Shown here: piece by piece, positions 21,546 to 32,186 of the stretch | Layout: every line of letters begins with the position of its first letter | Position numbering within the stretch: the stretch's first letter is position 1 | From: Trachythela sp. YZ-2020 | Lineage: Eukaryota > Cnidaria > Anthozoa > Malacalcyonacea > Clavulariidae | Assembly: GCA_016169945.1 (NCBI GenBank) | Contig: JADLSH010000395.1 | Span: forward strand, 7,592,001-7,656,000 | Direction of reading: 5' to 3' | Length of the DNA: 64,000 bases | The notes under the pieces: generated by a model | Databases searched by the model: none | What the model was told of the DNA's origin: nothing | What the model saw: the letters and a program-made list of their open reading frames with translations, nothing else | Translations under genes and position numbers: made by a program

Positions 21546-24500
21546 GTGATTTTAAACGATTTTATTTCAAATTACACCAAGTACAAGTAGGTTATATTTA
21601 GGCGGGAGAGGCGTTATAATGGCGTGAAAGTAAATTGTGTTCACGCTATGTATTTTGTATAATTACGGTTCCACTTCAAGGCTTTGACTGATTGAGGACA
21701 TCCTGTAAAGTCCGACGAAAGTCGATCTGCCATAACCTTTCAAAGAACCGAAGGGTTAAACATTGGTGTCTTTTTAAAGACGGCAACGGCGGAGGTCACA
21801 GCTGGGAACCAAACTTAGATGTTGAAATAGTACGTGTTAAACATTTTTGAAAAAATCTAGCTGGGCATTTTCATGATATATATGCCTACCTCTCCTCAGT
21901 CTCCTGTTTAGGATGTGTTTGGCTATGTGATTTCGACCCCGAATTAGTCAACGTATAATTTCTAAACATATGAAAATATAGGGGAGCTCCATGCCCAATT
22001 TTTCATTTGCATATTAAATATAGGGGAGCTCCATGTCGAATTTTTCATTTGTGCGTATGATGTAAGTAAATAAAAGGTTTTCCAATATAAGGCGCATACA
22101 CTTGCAAATATGTTGTTTATTTAAACTGGCATAATTATACAAATACAACTTTTACATAATTTCCAAATATCTATATGGGCACATTCATATACCGAATATA
22201 TAAACTATAATCAACTATCTATCTATCACTAAACATTGTAACACTAATCCACAAATTGTACTAACAGTGAGTGATTTTGTGTCAGCCACTCATGTTCTAT
22301 AATATTAGAGTAAAAATGAGGAAAAAGTATTAAATTAGGAAAAATAGTTTTCAATGTATAAGACCACCTTAATGTGACCATCATGTTCATAAACCGAACA
22401 TTGAACTTTAAATGCATTTTTCTCGAATAAGCAAAAATTAGCGATTCCATTATTGCGCGCAGGATATCTGAAGAGGTATTGTAGCTATCTTGATGAAATT
22501 TTCAGCATAGACTCATCACATCAAGCTCCAGGTTGTAAACTAAAATAATTGAGTTATGTTGAATAGTTTTCAAGTGGCGACAGTTTCCAATTGAGTCGAC
22601 AAATGCCTTTCCAGTTTTTGACCTGTAAAACTGGTGATAATGCTTCAATGTTGATTGTTTTAGTTCAACCCCTAGACAATGTTATTTGCTAGTAAATAAA
22701 AGTTATTCCAGAATTTTATTATTAATGCTTATTTAGTTATTGTGTTTATAAAATTGCACGAATTTCACCACAGGGGGTGCTTTATCTCGGTAACCATGGC
22801 AACAATGTTTTGCAGCAACATATTTTTTTTGTCACAGTGTCGAGCCTAACAACATATTAGCAGTAGAGATTCAATAGTAATTAAAAAGATGGAAAATTAT
22901 TTTTTTTGTATTGGACCACCTTAATGAAAAGCGCCAGTGTAAACTGTAGTCTATAGTATAGAAACTTTTCAATGCAAAGTCTAATGTTACAAAATGTTCT
23001 TAGAACGCGTTAAATGCGATATATCTTATATTGTTATATTTGTGGAACCCTACAAATGACGTCACAAAATGTTTCATGCATAAATTAGCATATCAGGATT
23101 TTTTCAAAATGGCGGACAACTGTCAAACATTTTCATAATTTTCTCAAAAACTAAATGCAGTAGACAAGCGAAAATACGAAATTAAGTATTCCGTAGGTAA
23201 GCCTGAAAGATATAGGAAATAAAAATTTTCGTTGCCAATGTCCTTTATCGGAAATTGTTCGGATTATCTTCGGAAGAAATCTAATTATAAATGCATTAAT
23301 ATGCATAACTGATAAATTATTCCTTAAAATCATTAATATGCGCATAAATGAGGTGTATTAAGACCCTGATAATACTACTCATGCCGTTCATCTCCCGCAA
23401 TCTAGCAAGAAAATTTCTGTAGTGTTCATACATCAAAGCATTGGGAAGAGGTTTTTAAAACGATCTATTAAAATTTAAAATTTAGAAGTACATGTAGTAT
23501 GATAGAGGATACTTTAGTTAGACTAGTAATGTACAGGTATACCAGCTTTAGTATATACTTGTGGCGCTGTATGGACAGTTGCTTCACTGCCTTGTGTTTC
23601 GTCTTGGGCTGTTTAGTTTAATGAGCTTAGTCTATTAAATTTCTCCAAAAAGGAAAATTTATTAACTTACATACGACAGTGTCAATAATTATGAGATGAT
23701 ACAAAATATAGAACAGAAGATATAGGATATAACGCAAGAGCGCAAAACACCCCCTTTTGATATTTTATAACGTTGTTCATTGCAGCATTGCTCAACTGTT
23801 TTAAAATGCGTTCAACAGTTTTAAGAATTGGGACTATAGCGGTACTGCATTGTTTTGTACATTGCAGTTCAATGCCTCTGAGAGATGAATAAAAATGTTT
23901 GGAAAGTCAATACGCATATGCATGTGCTTTATTTTTGAATACGAGCTAGAGCGGATCTCCTCGCATCAAGTATGTGGGTCCTATTTAAGATATTTAGCGA
24001 TTAATAACAGGTACAGTATATAGGGCCAATAAAGAAACTACAGTCTATCGGGCTGCTGGGAAAGTTTGAATCTTTGTACAGAATATAATAATAACTGGAT
24101 CAGATAGAAAGACGAACAAGGAAGTTAAATATAAGTAATATAAATATATGCATACCAAATGCCATACTGAGGCATAAGTTAAAATTGAAAATCGAGAAAG
24201 TAACTCTTACGAAGTATTCTTCATTTTAACAATGTTAATTGCGTTCATAATAAAACAGTTAACCATGAAATCCCTCTGTATATGTCTAAATGTTTTAATC
24301 CCTGACGAGTAAATATATCAATTTGGCCACATATTGGTGTGTAACTGTAAGCGATCATACACTACCTTCAGCCTTCATAGGCATCCACCACACTGAAATG
24401 ACCAACATTAGTAGCCAAATTACGCTCCTTTCAAACGCCATTTTAGGCGTGTTTTATTTCCCTATGCTTCAAGCAAAAATTGCTTCAAATACAGTCAGTA

Positions 24501-25382
24501 AACATTGGCGCAATCGTCAGGATGTTAATCCCATAGGTATGGTCTGGCTAAAAGCATTGTAATTTGATACCAGCGCACATCACAGGACATCACGCCTACA
24601 TAGACAACACATTCCAGAAATATGATACGAAATTTACGAATATGCAAGAGGCGTGAGATAATGAAACAAAAATATAGCACAAAAAATTGTTGGTACTATA
24701 GTACTGTTAGAATGTAATACTGATTGATGGGTTTGGATTTGGAAATTTCATGTTTCCAAGATTTTTTGTGAACGAATAGTTTACTATGTATTCAATGTGG
24801 TATAATCGGATTATTTATCAATTAATTATGAAAGTTATCGCTTTGTGCCCGAGACTACAATTTCAATGGTTTTGACAGAACGGTCTCCTTTATCAATTGA
24901 TTAAACGGCGTAAATTCTATGGGGAGGGAGAGTACCAATACTTGTAGCAACTACTAGGAAGTCAAAAAGAGTATGTAAAAGGCTGGCGAACTAAAACTGT
25001 TTTTCGTAGAAACTACATACATCCGTTAGAAGATAAAACAACCAGATGACGATCGATGTTGTTTTGAAAATAGATGCCATCTGCAATCAATACACTCCCA
25101 ATGCGCAACGGTTCCACAATTCGAACATGTCATGATTTTTCATTGTTGATATAGCTGCATGAAGCTTATACGTCAACCTCCTCCGCAGCTGCTCTCTCCT
25201 CCCGCCTCCGCAATGGTTTCGTTTGCTTTCCAAAGATGAGGGATCTTACGCATGTAGGAGGGCAACGCGAAAACGACGCCCTAAACAAACGGCCCCTTCA
25301 AAATGATTGTAAATGAATTTTGTTTCGTATTATCAATCATATGAATTTAATCCCCAAGCCTGCGAGGGTACAAATTCCGCTC
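21546..25382. other. Long noncoding region
   Basis: No recognisable genes over 3.8 kb; scattered short frames show no domain. A ~41-bp direct repeat (TATAGGGGAGCTCCATG...TTTTTCATTTG) occurs twice at about 21978 and 22019. The dispersed 27-bp repeat lies inverted at 23218-23246. Confidence 0.45.
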
Positions 25383-25500
25383 GGATATTTATTTATTTAT
25401 TTTAATATTTAGCTTCGCCAACTAGGGCAGGTTCGCCACAACAGCATATGCCAATTACTGTGGGCCCTTTTACCTAACCCACCCTGTCAACCATCCGGGT
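25383..25500 (-). mobile_element. 5'-truncated SINE copy
   Basis: The reverse complement matches the 3' half of the SINE at 15229-15510: TTGACAGGGTGGGTTAGGTA, then TGGCATATGCTGTTGTGG, then CTAGTTGGCGAAGCTAAAT and an (AAAT)n tail. The tRNA-like head is missing. Confidence 0.8.
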
Positions 25501-26126
25501 ATGTGAGAACATAGCGGACAGTGAACTCTAAGTAAACTGGAATGATAACTCAATTGACGAAGTCCTATGATTGGTTGAAGCCGTCGCGCGGGAAAATTAG
25601 CTTTCAAAAAGACTAAGGATAGTTTCGAGGAGTGAGAAAAATTCAGTCGAAAGTTTGTTTTTGAGCAAAAATTTGCAAGAAAAACACTTTTTCCATGGAA
25701 AGACTGCAATGATTGGGATTCAAACCTGGTTTTCCAATTAGTTCTGACTGTTTTACATCTATCTGCAGCAAAAATTGAGGAGTTTTACTTTTGTATTTTG
25801 AAAAAATGATGAAAGTTTGGACGTGCGGAAGGAAACTTCGCTCTTCTACTAAATAAAAATATACTATAAAACAGTTTGACTGTCCCAAAACTTTTTACTA
25901 AACCCCGGGTATTGTTATTAAATTACGTTTCTGCATGCTTGAATGTACATTATAAGAAGCGCTAATGCTTTTTCTATATAAAGGATATGATGGTATAATA
26001 TCCCCGAACTCTTTCTAGGAAGCCCAAAACAAGGGTGCATTTCTTGCCTGCAATAATCTGTGAATTATTATTTCATCTTTGTCTTCTCTAGTTGCAAAAT
26101 ACTGTGGAAAAAACTTCGAATATTTA
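25501..26126. other. Noncoding stretch
   Basis: No supportable coding sequence. It leads into the left arm of the inverted duplication at 26127. Confidence 0.4.
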
Positions 26127-26296
26127 CTGCGGATTCGGGAAGACTGTTTAATGTGAATAATTATCACGTTTGTTGCAACAGTTGCGTGATGACGTTTCTA
26201 GGCAATTTGATTGACGTTGCCAGGGAGTTGTTTATATATTTTAAATTATTTTTATATTTCTAAAATTCAACCGTTTTAAATATTTTACCGCGTAAA

Positions 26297-26730
26297 ATGT
26301 GGAAAGTAAGTCGCAAAGGGCGAACTTACGAACAAAAAAAAGCATTATCGAGCGAAACCAGAAGAAATATTATTGACAAAATCATTTCCAGAGGAGGACA
26401 GAAGGAGACTGGCATATTTCCAGGTAAATATACAGACGTTGCAAGAGATTTAGATTTGTCTTCTGCTGTCGTGTCCAAAATATGGAAGCAATATTGCAAG
26501 ACATCCTCATTTCAACCGTTGAAAAAAACTACAGGGAATCCCAGTAGTTGGTCGGACGGTGATCTAGAACTCATTGAAGTCATAAAAAGGCAAAGACCTT
26601 CAACGAACTACTCAGAAATTTTGGATATTTTATCTGATATTGGAGATTTACCCACTGGCTCTACTTCGAAGACATCTGTCTGCAACGCTGTTCGAAATCG
26701 CTTGCCATGGCCATATTGTCTCACGCCATT
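26297..26730 (+). pseudogene. Tc1/mariner-like transposase N-terminal HTH domain, plus-strand copy
   Basis: Starts at ATG 26297 (MWKVSRKGRTYEQ). It encodes a paired-like helix-turn-helix region with LSSETRRNIIDKI, YTDVARDLDLSSAVVSKIWK and a second helical block SDGDLELIEVIKRQRP. After CNAVRNRLP it leaves the repeated arm and turns into unrelated sequence, so the catalytic domain is absent. HTH domains of this type bind the transposon ends. Confidence 0.6.
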
Positions 26731-26864
26731 AGTCGATTTCATCAAAATGCTCAGTTTACAAACTGTTTGTGAATTCATTATATGAACTTTTGAACTTCGC
26801 AACGAATTTGCGAAGTTCGGAACGAACTTCGGAATATTTTGGCAAAAGTTTGATGAAATCGACT

Positions 26865-27452
26865 GTAATTATTAGTTGGTAATTTTACTCCGCATTCATC
26901 AAAATATTGCAACGTGTATGGGTCCTTTCCATGCAAATAATCTATAAACAGTTGAGTGTAGGCCATATTGCGTAAAGTAAACCGCTCTTGCGCTTACATG
27001 GGTTATTTTTTTTGTATGTGAATTGTCCAGACGGCAAGCGATTTCGAACAGCGTTGCAGACAGATGTCTTCGAAGTAGAGTCGTAGAGAGCCAGTGGGTA
27101 AATCTCCAATATCAGATAAAATATCCAAAATTTCTGAGTAGTTCGTTGAAGGTCTTTGCCTTTTTATGACTTCAATGAGTTCTAGATCACCGTCCGACAA
27201 ACTACTGGGATTCCCTGTAGTTTTTTTCAACGGTGAAAATGAGGATGTCTTGCAATATTGCTTCCATATTTTGGACACGACAGCAGAAGACAAATCTAAA
27301 TCTCTTGCAACGTCTGTATATTTACCTGGAAATATGCCAGTCTCCTTCTGTCCTCCTCTGGAAATGATTTTGTCAATAATATTTCTTCTGGTTTCGCTCG
27401 ATAATGCTTTTCTTTGTTCGTAAGTTCGCCCTTTGCGACTTACTTTCCACAT
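26865..27452 (-). pseudogene. Tc1/mariner-like transposase, HTH plus start of DDE domain
   Basis: The minus strand repeats the HTH exon from ATG 27452, with a small insertion after GDLPTGS that shifts the frame. It continues past the arm into AQERFTLRNMAYTQLFIDYL and LQYFDECGVKLP (about 26900-26990), the beginning of a DDE_3-type catalytic core. It then breaks off at about 26865 where unrelated sequence begins. This strand therefore carries the parent orientation, and the plus-strand copy is the inverted partial one. It is truncated before the last catalytic residue. Confidence 0.6.
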
Positions 27453-27630
27453 TTTACGCGGTAAAATATTTAAAACGGTTGAATTTTAGAAATATAAAAA
27501 TAATTTAAAATATATAAACAACTCCCTGGCAACGTCAATCAAATTGCCTAGAAACGTCATCACGCAACTGTTGCAACAAACGTGATAATTATTCACATTA
27601 AACAGTCTTCCCGAATCCGCAGTAGATTAG

Positions 27631-27734
27631 GGTTATAAGGCCATGTTACAAGTCACGGAATATATTATAATAATTAAATAAATAGTTATATATTATAATA
27701 ATTAAGTAAGTAATTAATATCATTATAGGTAAAT
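27631..27734 (+). repeat. Distal terminal inverted repeat, left
   Basis: Unique AT-rich sequence of 104 bp running GGTTATAAGG to CATTATAGGTAAATG. The reverse complement of 52111-52215 matches it nearly throughout. Confidence 0.9.
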
Positions 27735-30700
27735 GTTCTGTAGTTCTGTTCTGTAGTTCTAGGGTTCTAGGGTTCTGTAGTTCTAGGGTTCTGTAGTTCT
27801 AGGGTTCTGTAGTTCTAGGGTTCTGTAGTTCTACGGTTCTGTAGTTCTAGGGTTCTGTAGTTCTAGGGTTCTGTAGTTCTAGGGTTCTGTAGTTCTAGGG
27901 TTCTGTAGTTCTAGGGTTCTGTGGTTCTAGGGTTCTGTGGTTCTGTAGTTCTAGGGTTCTGTAGTTCTACGGTTCTGTGGTTCTAGAGTTCTGTAGTTCT
28001 AGGGTTCTGTAGTTCTAGGGTTCTGTAGTTCTAGGGTTCTGTAGTTCTACGGTTCTGTAGTTCTAGGGTTCTGTAGTTCTAGGGTTCTGTAGTTCTTTTG
28101 TTCTGTGGTTCTGTAGTTCTAGGGTTCTGTAGTTCTACGGTTCTGTAGTTCTAGGGTTCTGTAGTTCTAGGGTTCTGTAGTTCTAGGGTTCTGTAGTTCT
28201 ACGGTTCTGTAGTTCTAGGGTTCTGTAGTTCTAGGGTTCTGTAGTTCTAGGGTTCTGCAGTTCTGCAGTTCTGCAGTTCTAGGGTTCTGTAGTTCTAGGG
28301 TTCTGTAGTTCTACGGTTCTGTAGTTCTACGGTTCTGTAGTTCTAGGGTTCTGTAGTTCTAGGGTTCTGTAGTTCTAGGGTTCTGTAGTTCTAGGGTTCT
28401 GTAGTTCTAGGGTTCTGTAGTTCTGTAGTTCTAGGGTTCTGTAGTTCTACGGTTCTGTGGTTCTAGAGTTCTGTAGTTCTAGGGTTCTGTAGTTCTAGGG
28501 TTCTGTAGTTCTAGGGTTCTGTAGTTCTAGGGTTCTGTAGTTCTAGGGTTCTGTAGTTCTAGGGTTCTGTAGTTCTAGGGTTCTGTATTTCTAGGGTTCT
28601 GTAGTTCTAGAGTTCTGTAGTTCTAGGGTTCTGTGGTTCTGTAGTTCTAGGGTTCTGTAGTTCTACGGTTCTGTGGTTCTAGAGTTCTGTAGTTCTAGGG
28701 TTCTGTAGTTCTAGGGTTCTGTAGTTCTAGGGTTCTGTAGTTCTGCACGGTTCTGTAGTTCTAGGGTTCTGTAGTTCTAGGGTTCTGTAGTTCTAGGGTT
28801 CTGTAGTTCTAGGTTCTGTAGTTCTAGGGTTCTGTAGTTCTAGGGTTCTGTAGTTCTAGGGTTCTGTGGTTCTGCAGTTCTGTAGTTCTGGGGTTCTGTA
28901 GTTCTACGGTTCTGTAGTTCTATGGTTCTGTGGTTCTAGGGTTCTGTAGTTCTAGGGTTCTGTAGTTCTAGGGTTCTGTGGTTCTGTGGTTCTGTAGTTC
29001 TAGGGTTCTGTAGTTCTACAGTTTCTGTAGTTCTAGGGTTCTGTAGTTCTAGGGTTCTGTAGTTCTAGGGTTCTGTAGTTCTACGGTTCTGTAGTTCTAG
29101 GGTTCTGTAGTTCTAGGGTTCTGTAGTTCTAGGGTTCTGTAGTTCTAGGGTTCTGTAGTTCTAGGGTTCTGTAGTTCTACGGTTCTGTAGTTCTAGGGTT
29201 CTGTAGTTCTAGGGTTCTGTAGTTCTAGGGTTCTGTAGTTCTACGGTTCTGCAGTTCTAGTGTTCTGTAGTTCTAGGGTTCTGTAGTTCTGTAGTTCTAC
29301 GGTTCTGTAGTTCTAGGGTTCTGTAGTTCTAGGGTTCTGTAGTTCTAGGGTTCTGTAGTTCTAGGGTTCTGTAGTTCTAGGGTTCTGTAGTTCTGTAGTT
29401 CTAGGGTTCTGTAGTTCTACGGTTCTGTTGTTCTAGAGTTCTGTAGTTCTAGGGTTCTGTAGTTCTAGGGTTCTGTAGTTCTAGGGTTCTGTAGTTCTAG
29501 GGTTCTGTAGTTCTAGGGTTCTGTAGTTCTAGGGTTCTGTAGTTCTAGGGTTCTGTATTTCTAGGGTTCTGTAGTTCTAGAGTTCTGTAGTTCTAGGGTT
29601 CTGTGGTTCTGTAGTTCTAGGGTTCTGTAGTTCTACGGTTCTGTGGTTCTAGAGTTCTGTAGTTCTAGGGTTCTGTAGTTCTAGGGTTCTGTAGTTCTAG
29701 GGTTCTGTAGTTCTACGGTTCTGTAGTTCTAGGGTTCTGTAGTTCTAGGGTTCTGTAGTTCTAGGGTTCTGTAGTTCTGGGGTTCTGTGGTTCTGGGGTT
29801 CTGAGGTTCTAGGGTTCTGTAGTTCTAGGGTTCTGTGGTTCTACAGTTCTGTAGTTCTGGGGTTCTGTAGTTCTACGGTTCTGTAGTTCTGTAGTTCTAT
29901 CGTTCTTTGGTTCTAGGGTTCTGTAGTTCTAGGGTTCTGTAGTTCTGTAGTTCTAGGGTTCTGTGGTTCTGTGGTTCTGTAGTTCTAGGGTTCTGTAGTT
30001 CTACGGTTCTGTAGTTCTAGGGTTCTGTAGTTCTAGGGTTCTGTAGTTCTAGGGTTCTGTAGTTCTACGGTTCTGTAGTTCTAGGGTTCTGTAGTTCTAG
30101 GGTTCTGTAGTTCTAGGGTTCTGTAGTTCTACGGTTCTGTAGTTCTAGGGTTCTGTAGTTCTAGGGTTCTGTAGTTCTACGGTTCTGTAGTTCTACGGTT
30201 CTGTAGTTCTAGGGTTCTGTAGTTCTAGGGTTCTGTAGTTCTAGGGTTCTGTAGTTCTAGGGTTCTGTAGTTCTAGGGTTCTGTAGTTCTAGGGTTCTGT
30301 AGTTCTAGGGTTCTGTAGTTCTAGGGTTCTGTAGTTCTAGGGTTCTGTAGTTCTAGGGTTCTGTGGTTCTGTAGGGTTCACAGGCCCTGTCGTTCTCGGG
30401 TTCTGTAGTTCTAGGGTTCTGTAGTTCTAGGGTTCTGTAGTTCTAGGGTTCTGTAGTTCTAGGGTTCTGTAGTTCTAGGGTTCTGTAGTTCTAGGGTTCT
30501 GTAGTTCTAGGGTTCTGTAGTTCTAGGGTTCTGTAGTTCTAGGGTTCTGTAGTTCTAGGGTTCTGTGGTTCTGTAGTTCTAGGGTTCTGTAGTTCTACGG
30601 TTCTGTGGTTCTAGAGTTCTGTAGTTCTAGGGTTCTGTAGTTCTACGGTTCTGTAGTTCTAGGGTTCTGTGGTTCTGGTTCTGTAGTTCTAGGGTTCTGT

Positions 30701-31670
30701 AGTTCTGTGGTTCTGTAGTTCTAGGTTCTGTAGTTCTACAGTTTCTGTAGTTCTAGGGTTCTGTAGTTCTAGGGTTCTGTAGTTCTAGGGTTCTGTAGTT
30801 CTAGGGTTCTGTAGTTCTAGGGTTCTGTAGTTCTAGGGTTCTGTGGAGTTCTAGGGTTCTGTAGTTCTAGGGTTCTGTAGTTCTAGGTTCTGTGGTTCTA
30901 GGGTTCTGTAGTTCTAGGGTTCTGTAGTTCTAGGGTTCTGTAGTTCTAGGGTTCTGTAGTTCTAGGGTTCTGTGGTTCTGTAGTTCTAGGGTTCTGTAGT
31001 TCTACGGTTCTGTGGTTCTAGAGTTCTGTAGTTCTAGGGTTCTGTAGTTCTAGGGTTCTGTAGTTCTAGGGTTCTGTAGTTCTAGGGTTCTGTAGTTCTC
31101 TGGTTCTAGGTTCTGTAGTTCTAGGGTTCTGTAGTTCTAGGGTTCTGTAGTTCTAGGGTTCTGTAGTTCTAGGGTTCTGTGGTTCTGTAGTTCTGTGGTT
31201 CTGTAGTTCTACAGTTCTGTGGTTCTAGAGTTCTGTAGTTCTAGGGTTCTGTAGTTCTGGGGTTCTGTAGTTCTAGGGTTCTGTAGTTCTAGGGTTCTGT
31301 AGTTCTAGGGTTCTGTAGTTCTAGGGTTCTGTAGTTCTAGGGTTCTGTAGTTCTAGGGTTCTGTAGTTCTAGGGTTCTGTAGTTCTAGGGTTCTGTAGTT
31401 CTAGGGTTCTGTAGTTCTAGGGTTCTGTAGTTCTAGGGTTCTGTAGTTCTAGGGTTCTGTAGTTCTAGGGTTCTGTGGTTCTAGGGTTCTGTAGTTCTGT
31501 AGTTCTAGGGTTCTGTAGTTCTAGGGTTCTGTAGTTCTAGGGTTCTGTAGTTCTGTAGTTCTAGGGTTCTGTAGTTCTGTAGTTCTAGGGTTCTGTGTAA
31601 AGCAATCTAGGGTTCTGTAGTTCTAGTTTCTATAGTTCTCTAGGGTTATAGGTAGTTATAGTTCTACTTC
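27735..31670 (+). repeat. 16-bp minisatellite array, left arm
   Basis: About 3.9 kb of TAGGGTTCTGTAGTTC units with variants (TACGG, TGG, TAGAG) and some 8-bp half units, since the unit is itself two related octamers (TAGGGTTC and TGTAGTTC). A foreign-looking break lies at about 30371-30400. A longer pattern recurs after 970 bp (see findings). The last ~70 bp are degenerate. It is not a CRISPR array: there are no unique spacers. Confidence 0.95.
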
Positions 31671-32186
31671 TATGATTTAACTATGACTTTAACAGACTCA
31701 GCTTTTTAGTGCTTTCCCAATATACACTTAAGCTTATTTAACTCAATAAGACCTAAAAAGAGTTTTTAATCTCGGCAGAGACCTTTGCTTTGCCCACTAA
31801 TACTATTTAAGACATTTCATATATTTTTTATTTTTCAATACTTTTAATGTTTCAATTGGGAATCCGTGGACAACAAAAATATTAAAGTAAAAACAAGATA
31901 CAAATGAAGAATCCTAAAACATTCATATATTTTCCTTCACCTAAACCTCAAATGTTTTCATTGTCACGCCAAAGAATGTCCACGCTTTCGATCTGATCTC
32001 TGTTTGGTCCATATATAATCATATGTAATAAGTGTCTATATTAACAATATGAAGTGTAATTTAAATGTAACCAAATTGAATGTAAACATTAGTAATTATA
32101 TATTGTGCTATGTTCGATAGTCTTTTGGTAATATTGGAGGAAAAGATAAGAAGCCGTGTTGTAAAACAGTTTTTAACGTATTGAAA
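31671..32186. other. Noncoding, 3' side of the transposase gene
   Basis: AT-rich sequence between the array and the stop codon at 32187; holds the presumed 3' end of the minus-strand gene. Nothing else seen. Confidence 0.45.

Larger units (their letters stand above)
26127..27623. repeat. Inverted duplication of a transposase gene segment (~580-bp arms)
   Basis: Bases 26127-26706 reappear as reverse complement at 27032-27623 with only a few changes, one being a ~10-bp insertion near 27080. The spacer is about 325 bp. Each arm carries the same N-terminal transposase exon. The right arm ends seven bases before the giant element at 27631. The arrangement arose by inverted duplication of a mariner-type copy or by two opposed insertions. 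Confidence 0.85.

Noticed and set aside
22244..24562. Scattered 60-80-codon frames
   Set aside because: Lengths expected by chance in this composition, with no recognisable motifs.
27735..31670. CRISPR-like or telomeric array
   Set aside because: Units are contiguous 16-mers without unique spacers, in a eukaryotic context. TAGGGTTCTG only partly resembles TTAGGG, and the array is internal.
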